NCBI RefSeq assembly: GCF_032884065.1
Contig: NC_088873.1
Location: forward strand, 23,673,558-23,737,557
From: Artemia franciscana
Lineage: Eukaryota; Arthropoda; Branchiopoda; Anostraca; Artemiidae
Length of the DNA stretch: 64,000 nt
Reading direction: 5' to 3'
Part shown: positions 1 to 13,000 of the stretch, one piece after another
Position numbering within the stretch: the first letter of the stretch is position 1
Layout of the letters: each line of letters starts with the position of its first letter
Made by a program: the position numbers and the translations under genes
Notes under the pieces: model-generated
What the model was told of the DNA's origin: nothing
Database searches by the model: none
The model's input: only the letters and a program-made list of their open reading frames with translations

Positions 1-1
1 A

Positions 2-127
2 ATAAACTCTAAGTCTACCATTTGCAAAACAGTAAATTTTGTTTGTCCTGAAAAGAATGGTCGTGGATTTGTGTCGTTTTTTGGCAGTTTTTCAGAGGGA
101 TTTGATAGCTTAGAACCGCCAAAGTAA
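2..127 (+). CDS. Possible terminal coding exon of an unidentified upstream gene
   Basis: The frame starting at base 2 is open from the window edge to a TAA at 125-127. It reads ...CKTVNFVCPEKNGRGF.. and ends in ..SFSEGFDSLEPPK. An AATAAA lies at 228-233, about 100 bases after the stop, as expected for a last exon on the + strand. I do not recognise the protein and no acceptor site is visible because the window begins here. A chance open frame of about 40 codons is possible in this sequence, so this is only a candidate. Confidence 0.22.
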   Translation: MNSKSTICKTVNFVCPEKNGRGFVSFFGSFSEGFDSLEPPK

Positions 128-958
128 CATTTAAATTGCCTGATAGTCTCTTAAGAGACATCCTGGTACTTTATACCACCATTGTCTCTGAAAATTTAGG
201 CAGCACATGAAAATTATCCATTTATACAATAAAACTAACGATTAAGTAACGATTAAATTCAAATGCAAAGACGCTGCTTGACACTTAAAGAATAGTCTTA
301 ATCTTTTATTCGGTTTTATTTACGAAATTTAGTTTTATATTTGGGAAGACTTTGATTACTGTATTTAAAATAATCAGGATTTTAATCCAAAATTTAGTTT
401 GAGTATTTTTATTTAACAAAATCGTCTAAAAAAGTCAACCTACAGATTGTTTCATGCCGAAAAAATTAATCCCAACTATTAGGAGAAAAAAGATAAAATG
501 TGCTTTGGAGATAGGAGGGCTTTGACTATAGTTTTATTTTCAATGACAACCTGATCTGAATTTTTAGTTATAATATAAAATTCAAATCTCGCCTGAAAAA
601 ACTGGAGCTCAACTGATTATCTGTTCCCGAAAGGTAGTCACAGTGATATAGTTTTGATCATCCTGAGTGAACTTCTGAAAATCTTTCTGTGGACTGAAAT
701 TATGATAATAAAATAGAAAGTCGCCAAATTTTCTATTCCTATATCCAGAAAAAAACGACATTGGCTCACATTTGTACTTTTTATTATTATTATTCATACT
801 AATTAAAGATGGAGACGCTGGTGCATAATCTGCACCTGCTACCTATTTGTACTATTATTACTATAGAAACTAGCAAATATTCTATAGGAGAATCCCAGCC
901 TATTTTCTATTCAACTCCCAAAAATTCGTAGCATAGCTTAAATTTTCAAGAGTACCTA
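128..958. other. AT-rich interval upstream of Rab10; AATAAA at 228-233
   Basis: No gene recognised. It holds the possible polyadenylation signal of the candidate exon at 2-127 and must contain the Rab10 promoter and 5' UTR. I see no convincing TATA box or initiator. A 62-codon open frame on the - strand (609-797) has no recognisable similarity. Confidence 0.4.
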
Positions 959-1085
959 ATGGCGAAAAAGACATATGACCAGCTTTTTAAGCTTCTATTG
1001 ATTGGAGATTCAGGGGTTGGAAAAACTTGTATTTTATTTAGATTTTCGGATGATGCCTTCAATACAACTTTTATTTCAACCATTG
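959..1085 (+). CDS. Rab10: Rab10 coding exon 1 (residues 1-43, split codon)
   Basis: ATG at 959-961 starts [13 protein letters not shown], which matches the conserved Rab10 N-terminus, so the start is secure. The exon encodes the P-loop GDSGVGKT and ends after the first base of the Gly43 codon at the donor GTAGGC (1086). The frame runs into a stop a few codons inside the intron, confirming the boundary. Confidence 0.95.
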
Positions 1086-4000
1086 GTAGGCATTAGCTAA
1101 GTTTTTGTCCTCACTTAAGGTATATTTAGCAATTGAGATCTAGTGAAATATATATTTTTGAAACAAGCAGCTCTTTAAAGAAGGTGATTTTGTGCCAAGA
1201 TTCCTTTTTGAAGGAAATAGGCTACTTTAATACCAGAAGAGAGTAAATTTCTTGGTGCTGAGCCTTTTTTCTATCTTCAAAAATAGTTAAGGAAGGTGAA
1301 TGAAGCTCAGAGGTGAATACAGCCTCAATGGTCCCCTGGGAAATTATTTTGAAGTCCGTAACCTCAATGCCCCCCCCCCCAAGAGCACTAAACTTTGATA
1401 GCCTTCAACAATTAGTTCTAGGCTGTAAATGATTCCATAACTGTCAGAAAGACAAGGTTCTTTCCAGTTATAACAATCAATTCACATACATATTTTTCCT
1501 CTCTCTTATGGTCCTATACAGCCCCACATCCCAAGGAAAAGGCTAGGCCTATTGTAAAGTAAGAATTGTTTTCATGACATGTTTCCTTCTCAAAAGGTCT
1601 AATTGCATTCTGATATATTATCTTAAATTACCTTAAATTGCATGTCCAGCAAGATAAGGTGGTGATGAGCCTCCTGTAGAACATCCTGCTGGTGGTGTGA
1701 CATGACTGTGGTTTGGCATTGCAGGTTAGTCTATATTCTGCATTGGCCTCAGAGGGGAAGTTTTGGTCCCAACTTCGCTGGACCAGTAGTGTAGAATTCT
1801 TTACCAATGAGTATAAGGTTATCTGAAAATGTTAGCCAGTTTAAGAGTAGACTGAAGAATCACCTTCTGGGAAGAAAATAAGTAAATAATTTAAAAGGCA
1901 TGGCCTATTGACTTATTTTTTTATGTATGATTTTTTTTTCTCCCTTTCTTTCTCTTCTTATTCTTTGTTTTCCTGTTGTTTTCTTTTTCCCACTTTTTTG
2001 TTTCATTTTGTTTTGTTAATGTTGTTGGTATTGGTGCTCATTAATGTTTATCAGCCACTACTAACAAGTCTTTGACTTTCTAAAGTGGCTGATGTGGTTT
2101 TTTGTATATTGATGATATGTATAATCAAAAGTGTCTCTCTCTCTCTCTTGTCCAGTCCTGATCAAATCCTTTCTTGAATGCATCAATAGTTTGGGACTAG
2201 ATAGTGGCATTGGAGAGGGTGTTTCAATGAGGGACTGCATGTACAGAGAAAAAGTACTGGTGCTCATGTTGATAGCAACAAAGGATTATAAAGGAAAGCT
2301 CTAGGTTATTGTTTCAGTTTTTATTGAGATTTTTGTTTCTAGGTTATTGTTTCTCTAGCATTGAGATTTTTCCTTTACATGATTTTGCAATGTGTTTTGT
2401 AATGAAATTGCAGAAAACATGATTCTATGATTCAAATGTATGCCCTGTGTACAGGGATGCCTAGTCTTGTCTCAGAGAAACCATCAATGTTGTCTTTTTT
2501 CTCTGTACCTAGTAAGCAAACTAACTAAACCAAATTTTTTTTTAGTCTTTCTTTCTTTTGGTTCAAAGATCAAAACCTATAATGATTGCAGCAGTAGCTG
2601 CAACTTAGTAAAAAAAAAGCCTGAAATACCTAAAAACAGCATTGGATTGAAACAAGAAGCAGACCATTGGGATTCCCTTTGTAAAAAAAACCCTGTACAG
2701 GAAGCTTAATATCCCTCAGGTTGAACAAAAGGAAAATCCTTTTCCTTGAACAACAAGGAAAATGCCTTGACTTGAACAAAAACAAAAATCCTTTTTTTTT
2801 GAATGAGAAACACCATCAATGTTGTCTTTTTTTTCTCTACAGCTAGTTGTTATCAGTTGCTTAAAGTTATGGGTTAAAATGAATTAAAATTGAATAGTTT
2901 GGGCATCAACTACCCTTCATGACTTGTCTAACTAGCAAACCACTGAATAGGAAGAATCAAACCTGGAAACACTTCAAAAAAAAGAAAACAGATGCAAACT
3001 ATCAGAAGTATCAAAAGGCATGGAATGAGGCCACCAATTCCATCAAACAACTGAAGAAGAGACATGAAGAAAGGTTAGCTGAAAATATAAAAAATAATCC
3101 CAAGCTGTTTTGGCAGTATGCTTCTGTTAAATGTCAAAATAGGCACTCTGTCCCTGATTTGACTCATCATGGTCAGACAGTTTCAGACCCAGCTATTAAA
3201 GTCAAGATCCTAAATAACCAATTTGCATCAGCTTTTACATCAGAAACTGCTAGTAAGATCCCAGCTCCCCCCTCATATATTGTTACTCAACCAATGCCAC
3301 CTCTTGAGCTAACTGAGGAGTCTGTTATGAAACAGCTAGCTTTGTTTGATGTAAATAAATCTGCAGTGCCAGATGGCCTCCACCCCCATCTCTTGCATGA
3401 GTGCAGAACAGAAATTGTATACCCATTCTCAAAACTCATTAGACTATCTCTTGACAGCTCAAAGCTTCCTGCTGAGTGGAAAGTGGCATATATTACCCCC
3501 ATTCACAAAAAGGGAAGGAAAGATTCTGTGGAAAACTACCAGCCTATTAGTATTACCTCTGTTGTTGTTAAGCTTCTTAAACATATTGTCAACAAAGCAG
3601 TTATTGAGCATCTTGATCAGAATCATCTTCTTAACAGTTCTCAACATGGTTTCCAATGCAACAGATCAGTTGACACTAATCTGCTTGAGTCATATGACTA
3701 TATTACAAAACTACTGGAGTTGGGAATCCCTGTTGACATGATCCTCCTTGATTTTTCAAAAGCATTTGACAAAGTTTGTCATAGGAGACTTGAGCTTAAG
3801 CTACAATCTATTGGTTTGGAGGAAAAAATTCTTAAATGGATTCTGGATTTCTTGAGGAATTGTGTTCAGCATGTAAGACTGTTTGATGCAGATGGCAATC
3901 CTATTATATCCTCCTCTCAGAATGTTATCAGTGGGGTTCCACAGGGTAGTGTTCTTGGCCCCACCATGTTTAATATTTTCATAAGTGATGCTCCTCTAGC

Positions 4001-7000
4001 GCTGAAGAGCAGGATGACGTTATATGCTGATGATTCCAAGGTAATTGGTCCAGCTAGCACTCTTGAAGATACTTCCCAACTTCAAAATGACCTTGATCTC
4101 CTTAGTGTGTGGGCGAAATCTTGGCTACTCACTTTCAATGTGTCAAAATGTCATGTTTTACACTTTGGGCCCAAGAATATCAATACAAGTTACTCTCTTT
4201 ACAGTCAGCTCCTTTCTCCAGTATTGGAAGAACGTGACCTAGGAGTAATTGTTGACAATGATCTTAAATTTAGCACTCATGTAAAGAAGGCAGTAGCATC
4301 AGCTAGCTCATCACTAGGGCTCATAAAAAGAACAATTTCCTCCCGTTCTCCTAAAATTCTGAGCCTTTTGTATAAAGGACTTGTTCGACCAAGGCTTGAG
4401 ACAGGCATGGTCCTTGCATCCCCCTTTTTCAAAAAAGATGCTAAAATTCTTGAAGATGTCCAGAGAAGAGCTACTAAGATGGTGAGTGGACTGCATGAGC
4501 TCCCTTACCCTACAAGGCTATGCAAGCTGAAACTCCCAACTCTGGTTTATAGAAGAAGACAGGGTGATGCCATTCTGGTTCATAAACTTATTAATACAAA
4601 GGCAGTTTCTGGTCTTCTTCCTCTGGCGTCTCAGGATTCTCTGGAACAAATTACTGCCAGATACCATTGCTGCCCAAACCATAGACAGCTTTAAGAATCC
4701 TCTTGACAACAAATGGTCAAAAAAAAGAATGGAAGTATAACTGGGAAGCACTCGAATCAGAATCAGCAACATCAAACCACTAGTCAAGTGTATGTATTCA
4801 ACTATGTGTCATGTGTTATCAACTCTGGGGTTTCTACAAGGAAAAATCCTTATATTGCTCCAAGCTGCAATTTAAGGTAATCAAGCCATGGCTAATTATA
4901 GAAAAAGCCAAGATAGATAATCCAATTGAGTGAAAGGCAAATCTGGCATTAACCCCCTTATTAGGATTGATTAAAAACGAAGTCAGATCATTTAATAGAC
5001 AAGTCTTCTGATTCTTGCTGTCACTTATCTTGTAATTATATATTTCTTTGTTCTTCACTATTTCTTTTGACTTGTTCTGATTCTTGCTGTTGCTTTTCTT
5101 CTAACCAACACATGTCTTTGTTCTTCACTTTTGGTTTTGATTTGTTGTGATCCTTGTTGTTGCAAAGTCTTCAAACTATATTTTCTTTGTTCTTAGTTAT
5201 AAATTTTCATTACATATAGATGTTTTTCAATGATTATTGATTTAGCTGCTTGGATTGGTCTCATCTCATTTGATGGTCTAGGTTGTTATTTTTACACATT
5301 GTGAATTTATGTTTTTTGATGTTTTTTCTTGGTCTTATCATGTTTTATCATTTAGGTGGTTAGACAAAAATTTCCTCTTGTTCCAATAATTGGTATTTTT
5401 CCAAAGTTGTGACCTATCTATATCAATTTTTCATCCCAGAAAAAATTGGTGTGCCAGAAAGAAACTATCCAACTTTTTTTGAGGAAAGATGTAAATATAC
5501 ATACACAATTATTGCTTGTTCATGATTTTTGGTAAATATGTCCCCCCCCCTCCTGTGCCCTTAATATATCTTTCTTAAGTTGTTTGCTATAAGAAATTGG
5601 AGACCCAGCAACTAGAGTAAAAGTTTCAAAAAGAAGATTGAAGGCTATGCAAGAGAGAGTGAATATTAATCTTTCATTACTATTCTAAAGTGTTCCAATC
5701 TGGGTTTATTTTCTCCTATTCGTTTCAAATTTGCATGCAGCAATTATTTAATTAATTAGCCTCCTTGCAGGTTAATTAAACCTTGCAGGTTGACAAGACA
5801 GGTTAATTGAATTTTGAGAGTAACCCTATCAAGCTATTCAGCAAGGATATTGTAATTTTGGACTAGGTTTCTTATAAAGTAAGTCTGTTTTTCCATTGTT
5901 TAGTTCAGGGTCAGCAATTCATGAATTGACTTGGCCAAAAATAAACAAATGTCAGTACAACTAAATCTGGAAAAAATGTCACAAAAAGTTTTTTTTGTGA
6001 ATTAGGATATGGGGGGAATGCATTTCTGCAGGGGGGAGGGGATTAACCAGATGCCATTTTCATGTCAAAATTTGCTTCACCAAGCAAAGTTAGCTTCCCT
6101 GGCATTTTATGTTAAAACTACATATGCATGATTATAAAATTACTTGTCTAGCTATTGTTTTTAACCTTACATATATACAGAAGTTCAGTATGCTTTTATT
6201 CCTTTGCCTTCAGGCTAATTTTTATGCAGCAGTAAACCTACTATCTGTTTTACAATCCTACTATCTTTATTTTTTTTTTTTTTGGTAATGTTCAACCCTT
6301 CATTGAATTTTTTTAATGTGATGGTTATCTTGAGCATTCTAGCTAATATGCCATATGCACTATCTTTACTTTGGTCCATGCTTTCGGATTACTAATTCTC
6401 ATATCAAACCGGATAACCATTCCCTTGGGCATAGGAATACAGGGTCTATGTTTTGAAAGCTCAAAGCAGAGGCTTTGCTTTTTTATCAACTTGGGGGGGG
6501 GGCATATGCCTTCCTATGTTATCCTGCCCCCTCCTAGATACTGAAAATAATTTTTTATTAGTACTTTCAATAATAATAAAAAAAATATGCTTTCTGGATG
6601 TTCATTGAATAATTAAAATGAAAGATTTGCCCCTCACCCTAGAATTTTGAAAAACATATATCAAACCTGTTAAATTTTCGTGAATTGATGCCATTGAGCA
6701 GAGCCTTTGGGCTTGAGCTCCTTATTAGCTTCATAGAAATATCCATGCAGCACCATTTTCAACTTCTGATTGTTCAAGGATCACTCAGGAACAGGGGTGG
6801 ATTCAAGATTTTCTTTAAAGGGGGTGCATAATAGGTGTTAAAATTCTAATAAATCTGTTGAAATTAAAATGGTATAAAAATACTGATACAAAATATAATA
6901 TAGTAAGTTATAAAAACAACCCTGCCATGAAAAAAAAATTCTTTTTGCCATCTATAAAAAAAATTATATTTTCTGCATAATTTTTTGCCTTTGCACTTCT

Positions 7001-10000
7001 GAACGCTATAGCAAGTGAGTTAGGCTTTTTATTGTCAAAAAAGAAAAGAAAAAAAATAGTCTTGAACCATCTCTTGGTATCATACACTCTTTGTGACAAT
7101 TTGCATTGGTCAAACCATTTAGCATGTCACCTAACTTTGCGGCCATTGCTTAGTAACTATAATAGTATAATAGGGAATTGTCCTGTAAAAATTTTGACTT
7201 ATAAACAACTTATTGTGGAAATATGATTGGATGGCATGTATCAAAATAAGTATCAAAATCCTCAGCAGTATATATAGCAATTTTATGGACAAATATATGC
7301 AACCCCTATGCAAATATATTTCGTGACTATATATTTTGTCACGTATTTCGTGACTGGTTGGTGTCGAGAAGGTGAGAAATTCTGATGTAACATTGCAGTT
7401 GCATTCCCTTTCTGTCGTTAACTCAAGTTGTGTGAATTTCCACTTTTTATCAACATTTTATTATTAAATATTTGAAAAAAAATCGACGCTTTCCACTGAT
7501 TAAAGCTGATAATTATAAGAGATCCAGCTATATCAGCTAGATAAAAAAAAATAAACACATAATTATTTGCCTTCTTTTATAAATAATTTTTTGCAAATCT
7601 ATTCTTTGTAAATGATTACTCCAACCTTTGATAGATAGATAGATAGATAGATACATGTTTATTTACAACAAGAATTAAACCATTTAAACAAACAGCGCAA
7701 ATGCCTAATGGCATACTTAAGTGCGTGGTATATCACAAAAAAAAAAAAAAAAACACAAAACAAAAGAAAAAACCGTCATTACTTCAGCTTAAACTAATTT
7801 ACACTTCTTTCGGAAATCAAACTTCATAACTTACAATGGAAAATATTATGGGAGACTAGGAACATGATTTCTTAATAACTTCAGAAATTTGTTTCTATCA
7901 TTACAATTTCTCAGAGCTATTTGGATTAAATTCCAAACTTTGGGACCAGTATGACGCAAACTAAATGCCGCTTGCACCGTTGGCCTAATTTCAAAAGAGA
8001 AATCAGAACTATGAGATGTTGGGTAATTGTGGAATTGTGAATTTGTCAGGAATAATCTTGGGAAATTTAGTAAAAGTTGTCCAAAAACATAATTGTGGCA
8101 AATATTAGAAATGGCAATAAAATGATGTTAATGAACAGAGAAGAAACCAGAAGATCCATAAAGATGGGTAACTGAGGATCTATTACTAACATTAAACATT
8201 AATCTAAGGGCTTTATTTTGTAGTGTTTGAAGAGGTTTAAACGTTGAAGGAAAAGTAGATGCCCAAACAGAAACACAATAAAGAAAATATGGATTAACAA
8301 AAGAACCTCAACTTAGTTTCAACTCAACTTAGTTTTAAGTATATACTTATACGAACCTTTATTAAAGTTCTAAAGAGTTTGCCTTTATTTTAATGTTTTA
8401 GGATTTAATTTAAGTCCAAAACTTAAATTAATAATTTTTGCACTTCTCCTACATTTACTTTCTATTATACAAATCCCCTTAAAAAACAACAATGTTGTAA
8501 AAACCACCCCGCTTTGCAAAAAATCAAACCCAAAAATCCAATACAGACAGCCAAAAAAGTAATGATATCAAGTTCTTTGCCTTAGTGTCATAGCAATACT
8601 AAAAAACAAATTTTTGACAGTAAAAAGAAGTAATTATTTTGCTTTTCAGCCCTGTTGCGACAACATAATCCTGAAATATCATTTCAACAGCCTAAAGAAG
8701 TTAGGATTTTAAATTCCCCTCTTTGTTATTACGAAATGAAGGTTTTCGCCTCCCAGTTGGCTTTTGTGGTAGTACAGACAGATTCCCTTGATACACCTAA
8801 ATTTAATTAAAGACTTTTTGCCGGTATGCAACATTAGTAAAATCTAATAGAGACTGCACAGAGTAACTGAAACCCTGTTTCAAACTTGTTTCCAAAAAGA
8901 AACAGTTTTAATAATTAAAAACTTATTAAAAACTCAACTATTAAAATCCAATAACAAAGAAAAACTCGTCCCAACCCAAACCGGAGCTAGTGGTCCCAAC
9001 CACAAATCCACAACCATGTCAGGGGGGCAACCCCTGAATCCGCCCCTGCTCAGGGACTGCTGTTAAATAATCAAGATCTCTCCTAAACATAGTCTACATA
9101 TTTCTTATATGATGTAAGATGTTTAATCACCATAGAAATTGACTTTTAAGAGTTTTTGAAGTCTCTGATAACTAATATGAGGTAAAAATTGTGATATTGT
9201 TGTTCTGAAAAATTAGTGTTGGAACTCAAAAAATTCAGTTCCACCACATTTCCTAGTCATGAGGGTGTACACTATAATGAAATTGCTGATTTGTTGGTAA
9301 ATTCTACAATGGATACACCCATTTGTATCAACGCTAGATCTCTCACTCTACATGGCACAACATGAATGGTTCCTACCTCCTATTTTCATCCTCCCCTAGC
9401 GGAAAACTAGTGTTCTTTATTTCAGAATAAAGAGTAACTCTCTGATTTTCAGAAAGGAAGAATATGCATGAATAAAAGGGACAACCCAAACTGGAGATTT
9501 TGTTTAAAAGTGGCAGAGACTTTACTACACATAATTTTTGAATGCAACACCACTGTTTACCTGACAGCAAATATCAAACGTACATTTAAAAAACTAAAAA
9601 CAAACAAAGATATCAACAAGCTATTTAAAGCCAATTATAATGTAGGAGATGAAAGGTACCTGTACAAAAGTATTCTTGATTTTCCCATGGATAACAATAT
9701 TGTTTGAGTCAGTTTAACCATAGAGTCCTGCACTGCAGAAAAGAGTGAATAGGAAGAGCCATATTGGTACCAGTCAGCCTATAGGCCTTAAATTGCTGGG
9801 AACAGGTACCTTGAGCACTTGTACTTCCATCAAACCATCTGACTCTCTTGTTCCTTTATTCCCCTTTTTTGTGCTATTGCGTTTGTTATATGTCAACCAA
9901 GAGTATTATATTCCTTAATAATTGTATTGCAAAAAAAATTATGTATAAGATTGCATTGATGTTGAAGGCAAAAAAGAGCCTTTTTGTTTAATAATTATTT

Positions 10001-13000
10001 TGAATGTATTTATGATTGTATTGATTTTTGATTTATTAGTTGTGTATCTAGAAGAAACCTCCTAGAAGCCGAAATCATTCTTTTATAGATTCCAGGTGTT
10101 GTTTTTCAAAAGAAGAAGAAGAAGGGATTATTTAGGGAGTGAACTTAAATTTTATCAACTATTGTCAAGTCAGTGGTGATATCCAAGATAGACTCTGGAT
10201 CATTTATATATGGATCAGCTAAGAAATGTCTCCTGAACAAACTTGAAACTATGCTTCTTGCAATCTTAAGAAGGGCCCATGGTGGCCTAAAATCTACTCC
10301 TATTGCAGCTATGTATTGTGAAGCAGGGATCCAGTCCCTTCACTCCAGAAGAAAATATCTCCTTGCAAGATATTTTGCACAGAAAATAAGACTCAGGAAC
10401 CACATTATCTACAAAGAAATTATTAGCCACCACAACCCTGACATCCGCTTTAAACCAACAGAGATGTATTCTTTCCAGAGATTCCTTTGCCTTCCAGGCA
10501 TGGAAGACTTCATGGAGAATGGCAGGCTGACTGTCAATTTGGATGATGATTTGTCTAGTACCTCCGCAGGAATTAAGTATTTGATTATTCATAAGATCAC
10601 CATGAAAAAAAGGAGGGCCTCCCCCAAGTACTGTTGAAAATCATATTCCTGGGAAAGTTGGCAGAATATCAGGAATACATTCAAGTTTACACAGTTAGCT
10701 CAAAGACAGAAACAAAATACAGTTGTGCAGTAGTTATACCCTCCCAGAGCCCGTCTCTTTCCTACCGTTTACCCTCTAACCTGACAATTTTCTCTGCAGA
10801 GCTTATGGCAATTAAGTTTTCACTTCAAGCCATATCAAGCCAAACAGAGAGCAAACATCAGAAGTATATTGTCTGCATTGATTCACTTTCAGCTCTGGAT
10901 TACCTCTCACACCTGGAACACCAAGCAAGAAATGTTGCCATTGAAATTGAAAATTTGGTTACTCAACTTGCAAAAAAGGGTATATCTGTGGTATAACAGG
11001 AAACGAATTAGCAGATCAGGCTGCAAAACAAGCCTCCCAACTAGGCCTGATCACTCAAACCCCTATTATTGGTCCTGAATTTCTTTCTTCAATCAGCTCA
11101 AAAATTTTGGAAAAAAAAGAGGCTTGGCTCCATTCTTCCCATACTCAGCTCCTCAATCTCTATGATTATAAGCAGCCTTCAAAAGAAATGTACCTCACTT
11201 CTCGCATCCTTTCTACCTGCCTATTTCGTCTTAGATGTGGCCATGCAAAGACAAAATCAACACTATTTCAGTGGGAAATGGCTCCATCCCCCAAGTGTGA
11301 CACATGTGGAGTGTATGAAGATATACATCACATCATCTTTAACTGTAGAAATTATGAAAAAGAGAGAGAAGTACTAAGAAATTGCTGTGAGAAGGCATTT
11401 AATGTATTCACAATGTGTTCTGTTCTGGGACACCACACGTCTCCTCCATGGGCTAGACAACTAAGCACAAATCTCTTAGGTAGATTTGTTAAGACTACTG
11501 GTTTGGTTCATTCCCTATATTTTTTTTTTTCACCTATTTAATAGGAATTTTAGAATTACCCTATTTATCATTTTAGATATATTTTATCGGCATTTGGTTG
11601 TATGATATTGGTTATAATGTGTAAAAATTGTATTTCTTATTATTATTGTGTTGTACATGTATTTTAATTGCTGTTTGACAATGCATAGTTGCAGTATTTT
11701 GATTCCTGTTTTTCAATGCAGGCAGTTGCTGCAGGCGAATAACCCCCCTCCGTTAGCAAATCAAGTGATACTGGTTTGGTTCAGTGAATACTGACTGAAG
11801 TGACCCAAGCAAGCTAGTGACTATAGAAGGCACAGAACAATTGAGTGATACGAACACATATGACCTATTGGACGAACGCGTCAAACCCCAAACAACAACA
11901 ACTTAAATTTTACATTTTATGTTTGATTTGAACCAAAGTTGGTGTTCAAGTGTTCCCAATATCCTAATTATGAGTATTATGTTAAGATAACGTATTTTAT
12001 GCATTTTAAAACAACACATAACTTATAACTTAAAACATATAACTTAAACCATAGTCAGTGCAGTAGGATTGACTTATCAAAGCATAATGTAGAGCATTAT
12101 TGTGAGTTTTATTGCTGTTGCTCCCCTAAAAAATATAGAACACATGATCATAGAAAGTCAGATAAGGGTTCATCCAATCTAACTTCCAAGATCTAGTGTT
12201 TTTGAAAGTTTAGTTCATTTTTGAGGAAATTTAGCTTAGTGAAAAGCATCTATGTGTATAGAGTATGTTGTTCCTACGGAAAATTTTATTTTAGCAGAAA
12301 AAAATCACATTTAGAAGATTGACATGAGGTACACATAACAGTGTTGTTTGTAACAAAATTGGTTACAATTTGGCAGCAAAACAGAAAAATTATAGCTGGC
12401 ACACTGAGTAAGAAGTTTCCATGATATTGATATATTTATTTAACAACAACACCAATCTATATACAAAAATCAATATGATTCACCCAAAACCAAACAGCCG
12501 ATGTGGGGCGAATAAAATAAAAAATAATAATCATAATACTATGGGGGCAGCAACTACATACCATGTCCTTACTGTGAGGTCACACTCACCTACCAACAGT
12601 TACAACAGTTTAAATCAAATCTCCGCTAAGCAATCAAAACTAAAATCCATACTTGCCTAATATTTTTTCTTCAATTTTTCTTTAAATTACTACTGCTACT
12701 ACTACTACTACTACTACTACTAATACTACTACTACTACTGCTACTACTAATAACTCACTGCAGCACCAAGCCGCCTTAGGCCAATACAGCTACGCACGCT
12801 CCTCCTCCAACCTAATCTATTTAAAGCCTCCCTCTTTACACCCTCCCAGGAAGTTCCCATTTCCTTTAAATCTTTATTTATGATATCCTCCCAGACAAGG
12901 ACGACCTGCTTTCCGTGTAGCCCCAGACGGTTGGCCAAAAAGGACAATCTTCGGTAATCCGTCATCCTTCATCCGTAGAACGTGACCTAGCCATCTCAAC

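Noticed and set aside
609-797. 62-codon - strand frame upstream of Rab10
   Set aside because: No similarity, no splice context, and open frames of this size are common here by chance.
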